DNA of 64,000 bases from Synechococcus sp. CC9616 (GCF_000515235.1 NZ_KI911558.1:1071918-1135917), one strand, 5' to 3'. Shown: positions 47,237-56,262, numbered from the stretch's first letter. Made by a program: numbers and translations. The notes: a model not told the origin generated them from the sequence alone.

Positions 47237-48908
47237 TCCGGGCGGTCGACGGCAGAGAGCCCACCGCCAGGCTGAGGGCTTGAAGACGATCAGGGGTGAT
47301 GTTCTCCGCAGGCAGGCGATCGAGAAGCTTGAGCTTGCGAAGACGGTTTTCCGTGCTTCCCGTTGCTCCCACCATGAACACCTGGCGCCCCACCTCGATC
47401 GCTTCCTTCACTGCATTCTCGAGGGCGATTGCCGCTGTGACACCAAGGTGGGAAACCTCTGACAGGTCGAACACCACCGCCTTGCAGTTGGCAATGGCGT
47501 TGTGCTCACGCGAAATCGCCTTGGCCACACCGAAGATCATCGGACCTGCCAGCTGGAACAGCAAAACCTTGCCCGCCGCCTGATCGAGAAGCGACTGCTC
47601 CTCGGAGCTGAGCTCCACATCGTCATCGGTGGTGCTGATGGTCTTCACGCGTCTGGATTGCAGGGCACTCATCCGGTCGATCGTGAGCACATTGGCCACA
47701 AACACACCAATCCCCACTGCGGTGATCAGATCCACCAGCACCGTGAGCAGAATCACCCCATAGGTGATCACCGCTGCCTTGAGAGACAGGTGATGGGCCC
47801 GCTTCAAGAATTCCCAGTCGATGATGTCGATGCCGACCTTGAGCGCAATGCCGGCCAACACCGCTAGGGGAATGCGTGAGGCAAACGGGGCAGCCAGAAG
47901 CACCACCAGCATCAGAACCATGGCCCTCACAACTCCGGAGAGAGCTGTGCGTCCCCCTGCCTGGATATTGACCACCGTTCCCATCGTGGCTCCAGCCCCA
48001 GGCAGCGCTCCGAACAGACCCGAAGCAACATTGGCCAGGCCCTGACCGATGAGCTCTTTGTTGGAGTCATGCTCCGTTCGCGTCAGGCTGTCGGCCACCA
48101 CCGACGTGAGCAACGCGTCGATGCAACCAAGCATCCCCAACACGGCGGCATTCACCACCATCATTCGAATCTGGCCTCCAGAGAAATCCGGCAGGCTGAG
48201 GGTTGGGAACTTGGCTGAGAATTCAGGGATCGTGCGCAGACCTGCGCCTTGAAAAGCAGTCAGGGCCAGAACTGTTCCGACCACCAGGGCCAGCAGTTGA
48301 GGCGGGCAGAACTTCTTCAGACCTGCCGGGGGGAACCAGAGGATGGCCAAGGTGATCACTGCCAGCAGCAGCTCCATTGGCCGGGTGCCCTGGACAAGAG
48401 TCGGCAACTGACTCAGCGTGCCCATCACGCCGCCTGTCGGGTCCTGTCCGAGGAAAGGAGCCAGCTGCAGCAACACGAGGATGATGCCGATGCCGGACAT
48501 GAAGCCCGAGATCACCGTGTACGGCATCATTGTGATGTAACGGCCCAGCCGAAACAGGCCGAACAGAATCTGAAAAATGCCAGCCAACACCCCCACGGTG
48601 AAGGCCATCGCCAGAGCTTTTTGTGGGCTCTCCGCCGTGCTGGCGAAACTGATCACCACAGAGGTGAATACCACCGTCATCGGACCGGTGGGTTCCGAAA
48701 TCAGGGTGGGAGTCCCTCCGAAAAGAGAGGCGACGAGACCAATGATCACGGCCCCCCAGAGGCCAGCCGCAGCACCCACTTCCGGCGCTCCGGATGCATT
48801 GCCGACGGCGATGCCGAAGGCAAGAGCCATCGGCAGGGCGATCACTGCAGCTGTGAGGCCGCCAAAGACGTCACCGCGGATGTTGGTGGCGTTGATGCGG
48901 TTCAGCAA
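47229..48908 (-). CDS. bicA: BicA-type SulP sodium-dependent bicarbonate transporter
   Basis: Takes up bicarbonate across the plasma membrane for the carboxysome-based CO2-concentrating mechanism. The 559-residue protein has an N-terminal transport domain of about 12-14 helices, starting NIRGDVFGGLTAAVIALPMA, with GGTPTLISEPTGPMTVV and MMPYTVISGFMSGIGIIL, strongly like characterised BicA. A C-terminal STAS domain is seen (KVLLFQLAGPMIFGVAKAIS, VVFDLSEVSHLGVTAAIAL). A TTG start at 48908 is used. A cation exchanger is divergent from it, 85 bp away, and could drive the sodium cycle. Confidence 0.92.
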   Translation of the reverse strand: MLNRINATNIRGDVFGGLTAAVIALPMALAFGIAVGNASGAPEVGAAAGLWGAVIIGLVASLFGGTPTLISEPTGPMTVVFTSVVISFASTAESPQKALAMAFTVGVLAGIFQILFGLFRLGRYITMMPYTVISGFMSGIGIILVLLQLAPFLGQDPTGGVMGTLSQLPTLVQGTRPMELLLAVITLAILWFPPAGLKKFCPPQLLALVVGTVLALTAFQGAGLRTIPEFSAKFPTLSLPDFSGGQIRMMVVNAAVLGMLGCIDALLTSVVADSLTRTEHDSNKELIGQGLANVASGLFGALPGAGATMGTVVNIQAGGRTALSGVVRAMVLMLVVLLAAPFASRIPLAVLAGIALKVGIDIIDWEFLKRAHHLSLKAAVITYGVILLTVLVDLITAVGIGVFVANVLTIDRMSALQSRRVKTISTTDDDVELSSEEQSLLDQAAGKVLLFQLAGPMIFGVAKAISREHNAIANCKAVVFDLSEVSHLGVTAAIALENAVKEAIEVGRQVFMVGATGSTENRLRKLKLLDRLPAENITPDRLQALSLAVGSLPSTARNA

Positions 48909-48993
48909 GAGTGGTCCACTGGCTCGGGAGGGTGAACCTTAGGTCGCTTTGCCGGCAGAGCAGAATCGGCCCAACTCTCCCTCGCGAATCCGG

Positions 48994-50100
48994 ATGCCCG
49001 AGGTGCCCCAATTTCTCCAGTACTCGCTTGAGGTAATTGGAGGCATCCTGCTGCTGTTCCTTGGAGGAGATCAGTTCGTCAAAGGGTCGGTCACCCTGGC
49101 CACGCTCTGCAGAATCCCCCAGCTGGTGATCGGCCTCACCGTGGTGTCCTTCGGCACGAGTGCTCCGGAGCTGTTCGTCAGCGTCAGCTCGATTCTCCAG
49201 GGCGCGGACGATCTGGCCGTCAGCAACGTGGTGGGCAGCAATATTTTCAACATTCTTGTTGTGCTGGGCTGTTCAGCACTGGTCTTACCTCTTCGTGTCG
49301 AGAACCGCCTGGTGCGTAGAGATGTTCCAGTGCTGCTGGCCATTTCTTCGGCAGCCTGGGGGATGGCCTCTGCCGGACGGATGACCTGGCAGGCCGGTGT
49401 CGCCCTGCTGATCGGACTCCTGATCAACACCGTCTGGGAAATCCGTACAGCCAGAGAAGACCACCACGCAGAGGATCAAAAAGCTGAAACACCTCTCCCG
49501 GCAACGACTGGAAAGAGTCGCGCCCTTGTGATCGCCCTGATCCAACTGGTCGCCGGCATCACACTGCTTGTGCTCGGCTCCAGAACACTGGTAAGCGGAG
49601 CAAGTGCAGCGGCTATATACCTAAACGTTCCCACCGCCGTGATTGGTCTAACCATTGTGGCGACGGGCACATCAACCCCGGAACTGATCACATCGGTCGT
49701 CGCCACCATGAAGGGTCGGACCGATCTGGCTGTCGGAAACGTCGTTGGCAGCTGCCTGCTGAATCTGTTGATGGTGCTCGGAGGCTGTGCCGCAGTCAGC
49801 GGCAATGCGGGGCTGCAGGTCACCGGGGAACTCATTACCGAGGATTTGCCCGTGATGATGATCGCCACCCTGGTTTGCCTACCGATTTTTTGGTCTCGGC
49901 GCAGCATTTCCAGGATTGAGGGAGCGATTCTGCTCACGGGCTACATCGTTTATCTCACGGACAACGTCCTGCCCAGAACAGCGCTGGCCTCTTGGCAGGA
50001 CGAATTTCGGTTGGCGGCGCTTTGCCTGGTGCTTCCCATCTTTGTGGTGGTGATCGCCACACAGGTTTTGATTCATTTACGCCTGAAAAAGACCGGTTGA
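48994..50100 (+). CDS. CaCA family sodium/calcium(-proton) exchanger
   Basis: A 368-residue exchanger of the calcium:cation antiporter superfamily with the two inverted alpha-repeats: VIGLTVVSFGTSAPELFVSV with VSNVVGSNIFNIL in the first half, and IGLTIVATGTSTPELITSVV with AVGNVVGSCLLNLL in the second. The key Glu of each repeat (in GTSAPE and GTSTPE) is present. About ten membrane helices. ATG 48994 puts the first helix near the N-terminus; a longer start at 48949 is possible. Divergent from bicA, it may recycle sodium used by BicA (inference). Confidence 0.92.
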   Translation: MPEVPQFLQYSLEVIGGILLLFLGGDQFVKGSVTLATLCRIPQLVIGLTVVSFGTSAPELFVSVSSILQGADDLAVSNVVGSNIFNILVVLGCSALVLPLRVENRLVRRDVPVLLAISSAAWGMASAGRMTWQAGVALLIGLLINTVWEIRTAREDHHAEDQKAETPLPATTGKSRALVIALIQLVAGITLLVLGSRTLVSGASAAAIYLNVPTAVIGLTIVATGTSTPELITSVVATMKGRTDLAVGNVVGSCLLNLLMVLGGCAAVSGNAGLQVTGELITEDLPVMMIATLVCLPIFWSRRSISRIEGAILLTGYIVYLTDNVLPRTALASWQDEFRLAALCLVLPIFVVVIATQVLIHLRLKKTG

Positions 50101-50225
50101 AGCCTCATGTCGCCCAGATCACCTGATCGGTTAGGTGGTGGGACAAATCAAGTTGTATTTCCTCATCAGGGGCTGACCACTCGATTTTTAATGTCCATGC
50201 TTTGAGGGCGTCGCTCGGCTTGCCG

Positions 50226-50726
50226 ATGCTCGAGCTGCTTCCTCCCCTAAACGACAAGAATCTTCCCTGGCTCGACGTCATTCATCCGATCGTCGTTCAC
50301 TTCGTGATCTCCATGGCGCTGATCACTGTTGTGTTCGACGTGATTGGCGTTGTCACCCGAAAGAAGAATCTGTTTGAAGTCAGCTTCTGGAATCTACTTG
50401 TTGCCACGGTGGCAATCTTTGTCGCCATCATTTTTGGTCAGGTCGAAGCCGGTCTTGCCAATCCCTACGGAGCGTCGAGGGACATCCTTAATTACCACAG
50501 CACCATTGGCTGGTCTCTGGCCGGTGTTCTGGCCTTGCTGACCGGCTGGCGCTACGTCGCTCGTCAGAAGGACCCAACGGTGCTGCCGAAGGGGTTTCTG
50601 GCAATCGACTTCGTCTTGGCCGGGCTCGTATTTGCACAGGTGTATCTGGGAGACAAGTTGGTGTGGGTTTATGGCTTACACACAGTGCCCGTGGTGGATG
50701 CGATTCGTCAGGGGGTGCTGTCGTGA
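50226..50726 (+). CDS. DUF2231 membrane protein, first of a pair in the oxidase operon
   Basis: A 166-residue protein with four membrane helices. The start MLELLPPLNDKNLPWLDVIH leads to HPIVVHFVISMALITVVFDV; other His are in ILNYHSTIGW and YGLHTVPVV. The HPxxVH motif recurs in the second DUF2231 protein and could bind heme, though this is inference. It is the first gene of the oxidase operon, with a 125-bp AT-rich upstream gap, and overlaps the next gene by 4 nt (GTGA). Confidence 0.82.
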   Translation: MLELLPPLNDKNLPWLDVIHPIVVHFVISMALITVVFDVIGVVTRKKNLFEVSFWNLLVATVAIFVAIIFGQVEAGLANPYGASRDILNYHSTIGWSLAGVLALLTGWRYVARQKDPTVLPKGFLAIDFVLAGLVFAQVYLGDKLVWVYGLHTVPVVDAIRQGVLS

Positions 50727-51343
50727 CCCTGATCGCCTCCATCAGCTCGCCGATCAATGAGATCAGCGACTCGCTTGGTGCCAACGATCTTCCCTACGCC
50801 ATCCCCCTGCACCCGAATCTGGTGCATCTGACAATTGGTCTGTTCGCCATCGGCATCGCCTTTGACTTCGCCGGCGCGTTCTACCCCCTGGAGAAGCGGA
50901 TCTTCCGCTTTCTGGCCCTGCCGGTCACCCGAAGCGGCTTCCACGATGTGGGCTGGTACAACCTGGTGGCCTGCAGCGGCATCACCTTTTTCACGGTGGC
51001 CGCCGGTTTCTATGAAATGTTGCTGGCTGTGCCGCTGCCTGGCATCCGCAGCATTCTCGGCCAAACCGCGATCGACACCATGCTCTGGCACGCCATCGGA
51101 GGCGTTGCCATCCTGCTGGTGATCGTCGCCATGACCGTCTGGCGCGGCTATCAGCGCTTCGTCTGGCGGAAGGACTTCGGTCGCCAGGTCACCTGGCTTT
51201 ACCTCTTGGCAGGAGCCTCAATGCTTGTGTTGATGGGACTGCACGGCAGTCTTGGAGCCTGGCTCGCCAGCGATTTCGGCGTCCACATCACCGCTGACCA
51301 GCTTCTCGCTGCCGGTGCTGATCTCAATGAGGTGCTGCCATGA
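50723..51343 (+). CDS. DUF2231 membrane protein, second of the pair
   Basis: A 206-residue protein (GTG start) with four to five helices. It has LHPNLVHLTIGLFAIGIAFD, matching the HPxxVH motif of the preceding protein, and further His in MLWHAIGGVAIL and MGLHGSLGAW. It is longer than its partner and has a basic loop (RGYQRFVWRKDFGRQ). Both probably help the oxidase in the membrane, for example as quinol- or heme-binding anchors; this is unproven. The stop overlaps the subunit II start by 4 nt (ATGA). Confidence 0.8.
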   Translation: MTLIASISSPINEISDSLGANDLPYAIPLHPNLVHLTIGLFAIGIAFDFAGAFYPLEKRIFRFLALPVTRSGFHDVGWYNLVACSGITFFTVAAGFYEMLLAVPLPGIRSILGQTAIDTMLWHAIGGVAILLVIVAMTVWRGYQRFVWRKDFGRQVTWLYLLAGASMLVLMGLHGSLGAWLASDFGVHITADQLLAAGADLNEVLP

Positions 51344-52275
51344 CCTCGACTGCTCCCAAACAGGGACCGAACATCGGCGCCATCGTGATCATCACGATGG
51401 CCGTGGCGATCAATCTGGTGATTGCCAAGTTGATGGGAAACTGGTCCTACAGCTGGTTTCCACCTCAAGCCTCCACTGCAGCGCCCTACGTCGACGACCT
51501 GTTCGCACTGGAGACCGCGATCGGCTCCTTCATTTTCTTCGGCTGCACCGGCGTGATGGGCTGGGTGCTGTTGTTCAACCGGGCAGACAAGTACGACGAA
51601 AGCGACGGTGCTCCGATCGAAGGCAATACCAAGCTCGAAATCATCTGGACGATCATCCCCTTGGTGACGGTCTTCGCGATCGCCGCCTACACGATGAACG
51701 TCAACATGAAGCTTCAGAACCTTGGTCCGAAGCACAAGTACGCCATCGGCACCGATCCAACGGCTTTGATGGAAGCCGATCCAATCGCAGACGTGGGCCC
51801 GATCGATGTGATTGCCCGCCAGTGGAGTTGGGAATTTGTCTATCCCAATGGGGTGCGCAGTTCAGAGCTGCATCTGCCGGTTGATCAGCGCGTCAATTTC
51901 CGGTTGATCTCGGAAGACGTGCTGCACAGTTTCTTCGTCCCGGCCTTTCGCCTCAAGCAAGACATCATCCCCGGCAGCATCATTTCCTACAGCCTCACGC
52001 CGACGAAACAGGGCCGCTTTCGGCTACGGGACGCCATGTTCAGCGGCGCCTACTTCTCCCAGAACCAGACCGACGTCATCGTCGAATCCGATGAGGCGTA
52101 TGGCGATTGGCTGAAGGCGACCGCCAAAAAGCCCCTGCAACCCGGACTCGATCCCGGACGTGTGTTGTACGACCGCCGAATTGCCCGCGGTGACAAGGGC
52201 TGGGCCACGGTGCCGCCTGCTCCAGCCCCGATGGTGAATGACCCAGGGGATCCCTCGATTCCCCACGACGCCTGA
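51340..52275 (+). CDS. ctaC: Heme-copper oxidase subunit II lacking the CuA cysteines (ARTO-type)
   Basis: Membrane-anchored subunit II with two N-terminal helices (IGAIVIITMAVAINLVIAKL, then IIWTIIPLVTVFAIAAYTM) and a periplasmic cupredoxin domain. The first CuA ligand region, DVLHSFFVPAFRLKQDIIPG, keeps its His. The second, normally CxxxC and HxxxM, instead reads FRLRDAMFSGAYFSQNQTDV, with no Cys at all. A CuA centre is therefore not expected, and quinol rather than cytochrome c is the likely donor. The C-terminal tail is Pro-rich. It is the third gene of the operon, 8 bp before subunit I. Confidence 0.92.
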   Translation: MTSTAPKQGPNIGAIVIITMAVAINLVIAKLMGNWSYSWFPPQASTAAPYVDDLFALETAIGSFIFFGCTGVMGWVLLFNRADKYDESDGAPIEGNTKLEIIWTIIPLVTVFAIAAYTMNVNMKLQNLGPKHKYAIGTDPTALMEADPIADVGPIDVIARQWSWEFVYPNGVRSSELHLPVDQRVNFRLISEDVLHSFFVPAFRLKQDIIPGSIISYSLTPTKQGRFRLRDAMFSGAYFSQNQTDVIVESDEAYGDWLKATAKKPLQPGLDPGRVLYDRRIARGDKGWATVPPAPAPMVNDPGDPSIPHDA

Positions 52276-52283
52276 GACGTGCC

Positions 52284-53972
52284 ATGACAACCACCAATTA
52301 CGACCCACGCGTCCTCAAGGCGCCCCATCCGGTGCCCGGTGCGCCGGACAACTGGAAGCGCTTCTTCAGCTTCAACACCGATGCCAAGGTGATCGGCATC
52401 CAGTACATCGCCACCTCGCTGTTCTTCCTGCTGGTGGGAGGCCTGCTGGCCATGATCGTGCGCGGTGAGCTGATCACACCGCCGGCTGATCTGGTGGATC
52501 CGAGTGTCTACAACGGCCTTTACACGATGCATGGAACGGTGATGCTGTTCCTGTTTCTGTTCCCGATCCTCAACGGCTTCAACAACCTGTTGATCCCCAC
52601 GATGATCGGCGCACCGGACATGGCGTTCCCAAAGCTGAACGCCGCCGCCTTCTGGCTGGTGCCGGTGTTCGCCGTGGTGCTGATGGGCAGCTTCTTCGCT
52701 CCCGGAGGTCCAGCCTCCTCGGGATGGTGGTCCTATCCGCCAATGAGCCTGCAGAACCCGCTGGGGCATTTCATCAACGGAGAGTTCCTCTGGATCCTGG
52801 CGGTGGCGTTGTCAGGCATCTCCTCAATCATGGGAGCCGTCAACTTTGTGACGACGATCATCCGGATGCGGGCCCCCGGGATGGGCTTTTTCAAGATGCC
52901 GGTGTTCGTCTGGACCGCCTGGGCCGCCCAGACGATTCAGCTGATCGGCCTGCCGGCCCTCACCGGTGGTGCCGTGATGCTGCTGTTCGACCTGAGCTTC
53001 GGCACCAGCTTTTTCCGGCCTGAGGGCGGCGGCGATCCGGTGCTCTTCCAGCACTTCTTCTGGTTCTATTCCCACCCGGCTGTGTACGTGCTGGTCTTGC
53101 CTGTGTTCGGGATCTTCTCCGAACTGTTCCCGGTGTATGCCCGCAAGCCGCTCTTCGGCTATCGCTTCGTGGCGATTGCCTCCTTTGGCATCACTTTTCT
53201 CAGCCTGATCGTGTGGGCCCACCACATGTTCTATACCGGCACGCCGAACTGGATGCGCCATATCTTCATGTTCACCACGATGCTGATCGCCGTTCCCACA
53301 GGCGTGAAGGTATTCGCCTGGCTGGGCACTCTCTGGAGGGGCAACCTTCGCCTGAACACGCCGATGCTGTTTTGCCTCGGAGGCCTGTTCAACTTTATCT
53401 TTGCCGGCATCACCGGCGTGATGCTGGCCACGGTGCCGATCGACATTCACGTTGGCAACACCGCATTTGTTGTTGCCCACTTCCACTACGTGATTTTCAA
53501 CACGATCGGGTTCGGGGTGTTCGCCGGCATCTACCACTGGTTCCCGAAATTCACCGGGCGGATGTACTACGAAGGCCTGGGCAAAGTGCATTTCGCGCTC
53601 ACCTTCATCGGGGCCACACTGAACTGGTTGCCGATTCACTGGGCCGGCTTGCTCGGGATGCCCCGTCGTGTGGCCTCCTATGACCCGGAATTCGCCATCT
53701 GGAACGTCCTGGGCAGTATCGGTGCCTTCATGCTCGGCGTCGCTTCGATTCCCTTCATCCTCAACATGGTGAGCTCATGGGCGAGGGGGCCGAAGGCTCC
53801 TCCCAATCCCTGGCGAGCCATCGGTCTTGAGTGGCTGCTTCCCTCACCGCCACCGGCTGAGAACTTCGAGGACGACATCCCCACGGTGATCAGCGAGCCC
53901 TATGGCTACGGCCTGGGCCACCCACTCGTCGAAGACGAGGAGTTTTATATCCGCCGCTCTCAGGAGGCCTGA
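52284..53972 (+). CDS. ctaD: Heme-copper oxidase subunit I, A2-type (YSHPAVY motif)
   Basis: The catalytic subunit, which reduces O2 at the heme/CuB site and pumps protons. The 562-residue protein has 12 helices. The heme ligand is in YTMHGTVMLFLFLFPI, CuB ligands are in SHPAVY and VWAHHMFYTG, and the last two heme His in VGNTAFVVAHFHYVIF. The helix VI motif is FWFYSHPAVYVLVLP: the Glu of HPEVY, the proton gate of A1 oxidases, is Ala, while Tyr-Ser precedes the His. This is the pattern described for A2-type oxidases. It fits subunit II in not being a standard cytochrome c oxidase. Confidence 0.95.
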   Translation: MTTTNYDPRVLKAPHPVPGAPDNWKRFFSFNTDAKVIGIQYIATSLFFLLVGGLLAMIVRGELITPPADLVDPSVYNGLYTMHGTVMLFLFLFPILNGFNNLLIPTMIGAPDMAFPKLNAAAFWLVPVFAVVLMGSFFAPGGPASSGWWSYPPMSLQNPLGHFINGEFLWILAVALSGISSIMGAVNFVTTIIRMRAPGMGFFKMPVFVWTAWAAQTIQLIGLPALTGGAVMLLFDLSFGTSFFRPEGGGDPVLFQHFFWFYSHPAVYVLVLPVFGIFSELFPVYARKPLFGYRFVAIASFGITFLSLIVWAHHMFYTGTPNWMRHIFMFTTMLIAVPTGVKVFAWLGTLWRGNLRLNTPMLFCLGGLFNFIFAGITGVMLATVPIDIHVGNTAFVVAHFHYVIFNTIGFGVFAGIYHWFPKFTGRMYYEGLGKVHFALTFIGATLNWLPIHWAGLLGMPRRVASYDPEFAIWNVLGSIGAFMLGVASIPFILNMVSSWARGPKAPPNPWRAIGLEWLLPSPPPAENFEDDIPTVISEPYGYGLGHPLVEDEEFYIRRSQEA

Positions 53973-53976
53973 CCCG

Positions 53977-54573
53977 ATGACCAGCGTCAACCCGGACCTT
54001 TCGCTCAACCACACCCCTGGCCATGTGAAGCACGACGGTCACAACATGACCGGTTTCGTGATCTTCCTCTGCTCCGAAAGTGTCATCTTCCTGGCGTTCT
54101 TCGCTGGCTATGCCGTGCTCAAACTCACCGCCCCGCAGTGGCTGCCGGACGGTGTTGAAGGGCTCGAGGTGCGCATGCCCCTGATCAACAGCGTGGTCTT
54201 GGTGAGCTCCAGTTTCGTGGCCTATTTCGCCGAGCGTTATCTGCACAAAGGCAACCTCTGGGGATTCCGCGCGGTATGGCTGCTCACCATGGCGATGGGC
54301 TCCTACTTCGTCTACGGCCAATACGTCGAATGGTCCGAACTCACTTTCAGCCTCGGCAGTGGTGTGTTCGGTGGTTTGTTCTATCTGCTGACTGGCTTCC
54401 ACGGCCTGCATGTCATCACCGGAATCCTGCTGATGGGCCTGATGCTGGCGCGCTCCTTCCGTCCCGGTAACTACGACAAAGGCGAAATGGGTGTCGCTTC
54501 AGTGAGCCTGTTCTGGCATTTCGTCGATGTGATCTGGATCATCCTCTTCCTCCTCATCTACGTCTGGCAGTAA
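53977..54573 (+). CDS. ctaE: Heme-copper oxidase subunit III
   Basis: A 198-residue membrane protein starting at ATG 53977, preceded by an AGGAGG ribosome site. About five helices are seen, with the family segments MTGFVIFLCSESVIFLAFF, FGGLFYLLTGFHGLHVITG and SVSLFWHFVDVIWIILFLL. This short form lacks the first two helices of the seven-helix subunit III, as in other ARTO or bo3-like enzymes. Spacing of 4 bp on each side fixes it in the operon. Confidence 0.95.
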   Translation: MTSVNPDLSLNHTPGHVKHDGHNMTGFVIFLCSESVIFLAFFAGYAVLKLTAPQWLPDGVEGLEVRMPLINSVVLVSSSFVAYFAERYLHKGNLWGFRAVWLLTMAMGSYFVYGQYVEWSELTFSLGSGVFGGLFYLLTGFHGLHVITGILLMGLMLARSFRPGNYDKGEMGVASVSLFWHFVDVIWIILFLLIYVWQ

Positions 54574-54577
54574 TCCC

Positions 54578-56084
54578 ATGATCATCGACGACCATCATTA
54601 CGACGTCATCGTTATCGGCAGCGGTGCTGGCGGCGGCACCCTGGCCGGGGCCCTCAGCAAGGCAGGAAAGAATGTTCTTGTGCTTGAGCGTGGCGGTGCC
54701 ATGGCTCTTGAGGATCAAAACGTGGCGGATGTCGATCTGTTTCGCAAGGATCGCTACCACCCCAAAAACGAGCGCTGGTTTGGTCCAGATGGCGATCCCT
54801 TCGCCCCGCAGACCACCTACGCCCGTGGTGGCAACACCAAAATCTGGGGCGCCGTGCTTGAGCGCATGCGCGAAAAGGACTTCACTGAAGTGCCGTTGCA
54901 GGAGGGCGTCTCCCCAGCATGGCCATTTGATTACAACGAACTCGCTCCGTTCTACGAACAGGCTGAAGCGCTATATCGCGTTCACGGGCAGGCAGGTGTC
55001 GACCCCACAGAACCGAGCCGTTCCAGTCCCTACGACTCCGAACCAAAACCGGTTGAAACGTTTCTGGAGCCGCTTCGCGCCGCTCTGAAGCGACAGGGAT
55101 GCCAGCCCTATGACATTCCGATCAGCTGGTCTGATGACAAGGACGACCCCAGTGGAGACGCCCAGCTGTTTGGCCTTGAAGCCGGAGACGACAAACGTCT
55201 CAGCCTGCGCGAGAACGCCAGGGTGCTGCGCCTTCATGTGAACCCCTCTGGCCGGGAAGTGAAAGGGGTGGAGGCCGAGGTTGACGGAGATACCTGGCTG
55301 TTCCGTGCTGATGTGGTGGTGCTCGCCGCAGGAGCTGTCAACACCCCCGTGATCCTGCTGCGCTCCGCAAACTCCCATCACCCCAAAGGCATCAGCAACG
55401 GCTCGGACCAGGTGGGCCGCAACCTGATGAATCTGCAGCTCACATCAATTCTGCAGCTGGCCACCGAACGCAACAACGGCCGCTACGGACGCTCCCTGGG
55501 GATCAACGTACTACTACTGGGGAGACAAGAACGTCAGTTTCCCGCTCGGCCATATCCAGACCGCCGGAGGGGTCCTGCAGGATGCTCTCTTCGCCGAATC
55601 GCCGCCGGTGCTCTCCCTGGTGAGCAAATTGATTCCAGACTTCGGCCTGGAACGCTTGGCCTCACGTTCCGTTGCCTGGTGGGCGATGACCGAGGTGATG
55701 CCGGATCCCCACAACAAGATCTGGCTGCACAACGACCAGATCCGGATCAACTACATCCATAACAACCGTGAGGCCCACGATCGGTTGGTCTACCGCTGGA
55801 TCGACACCCTCAAGGCGGTCGAGAACGATCCGGTGACCAAGGTGGTGTTGAAGGCCCCCACCCACGCGCGTGGGGAGGCGCCGTTGAGCGTTGTGGGCTT
55901 CGGATGCGGGTCGTGCCGCATGGGCAACGATTCAGCCACATCGGTCTTGAACTCAGACGGGCGCTGCCACGAACTTGAGAATCTTTATGTCGCCGATGCC
56001 AGCGCTTTCCCTAGTTGTCCAAGTGTCGGGCCTGGGCTCACCGTGATCGCGCTCGCCCTGCGCCTTGCCGCGAAGCTGGCTTAG
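54578..56084 (+). pseudogene. GMC-family flavin oxidoreductase, frame broken by an apparent extra base near 55509
   Basis: A GMC flavoprotein (glucose/methanol/choline oxidoreductase type) that would pass electrons from an alcohol or sugar to quinone. The first part reads MIIDDHHYDVIVIGSGAGGG with the FAD motif, to about residue 311. The second part, in another frame, continues DKNVSFPLGHIQTAGG to GCGSCRMGNDSATSVLN and the C-terminal NLYVADASAFPSCPS. Removing T55509 joins them as IN-DYYW-GDK, exactly in frame. It is either a true pseudogene or a sequencing error. In the C-terminal motif the conserved His before GT-x-R reads Phe (FGCGSCRMG). Last gene of the oxidase operon. Confidence 0.85.
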
Positions 56085-56094
56085 CTGATTTGCT

Positions 56095-56262
56095 TCAAGG
56101 CTTGGGCTGGCGAAGCAAATTGGACCGAATGCGATCAACACAGAGATTGATCTCCGATCGATCAGGGGCATAATTCCCCACCCCCGCCGGCTGCGAGCGG
56201 CACCAATCCCCGCCATGCACAATGTTCACCCCCAGCAAGGAGGCGATGAGCAGGAGGACCAC
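56095..56262 (-). CDS. Short secreted peptide, 55 residues
   Basis: A short gene on the minus strand, convergent with the GMC gene with a 10-bp gap. GTG 56262 gives MVLLLIASLLGVNIVHGGDW, a signal peptide with a hydrophobic core, then CRSQPAGVGNYAPDRSEINL and a second Cys in LCVDRIRSNLLRQ, ending with a TGA at 56097-56095. The GGDWCRSQPAGVGNYAPDRS part looks like a folded, conserved small exported protein rather than chance translation. I know of similar short picocyanobacterial proteins but cannot name a function. The start is uncertain by a few codons. Confidence 0.6.
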   Translation of the reverse strand: MVLLLIASLLGVNIVHGGDWCRSQPAGVGNYAPDRSEINLCVDRIRSNLLRQPKP

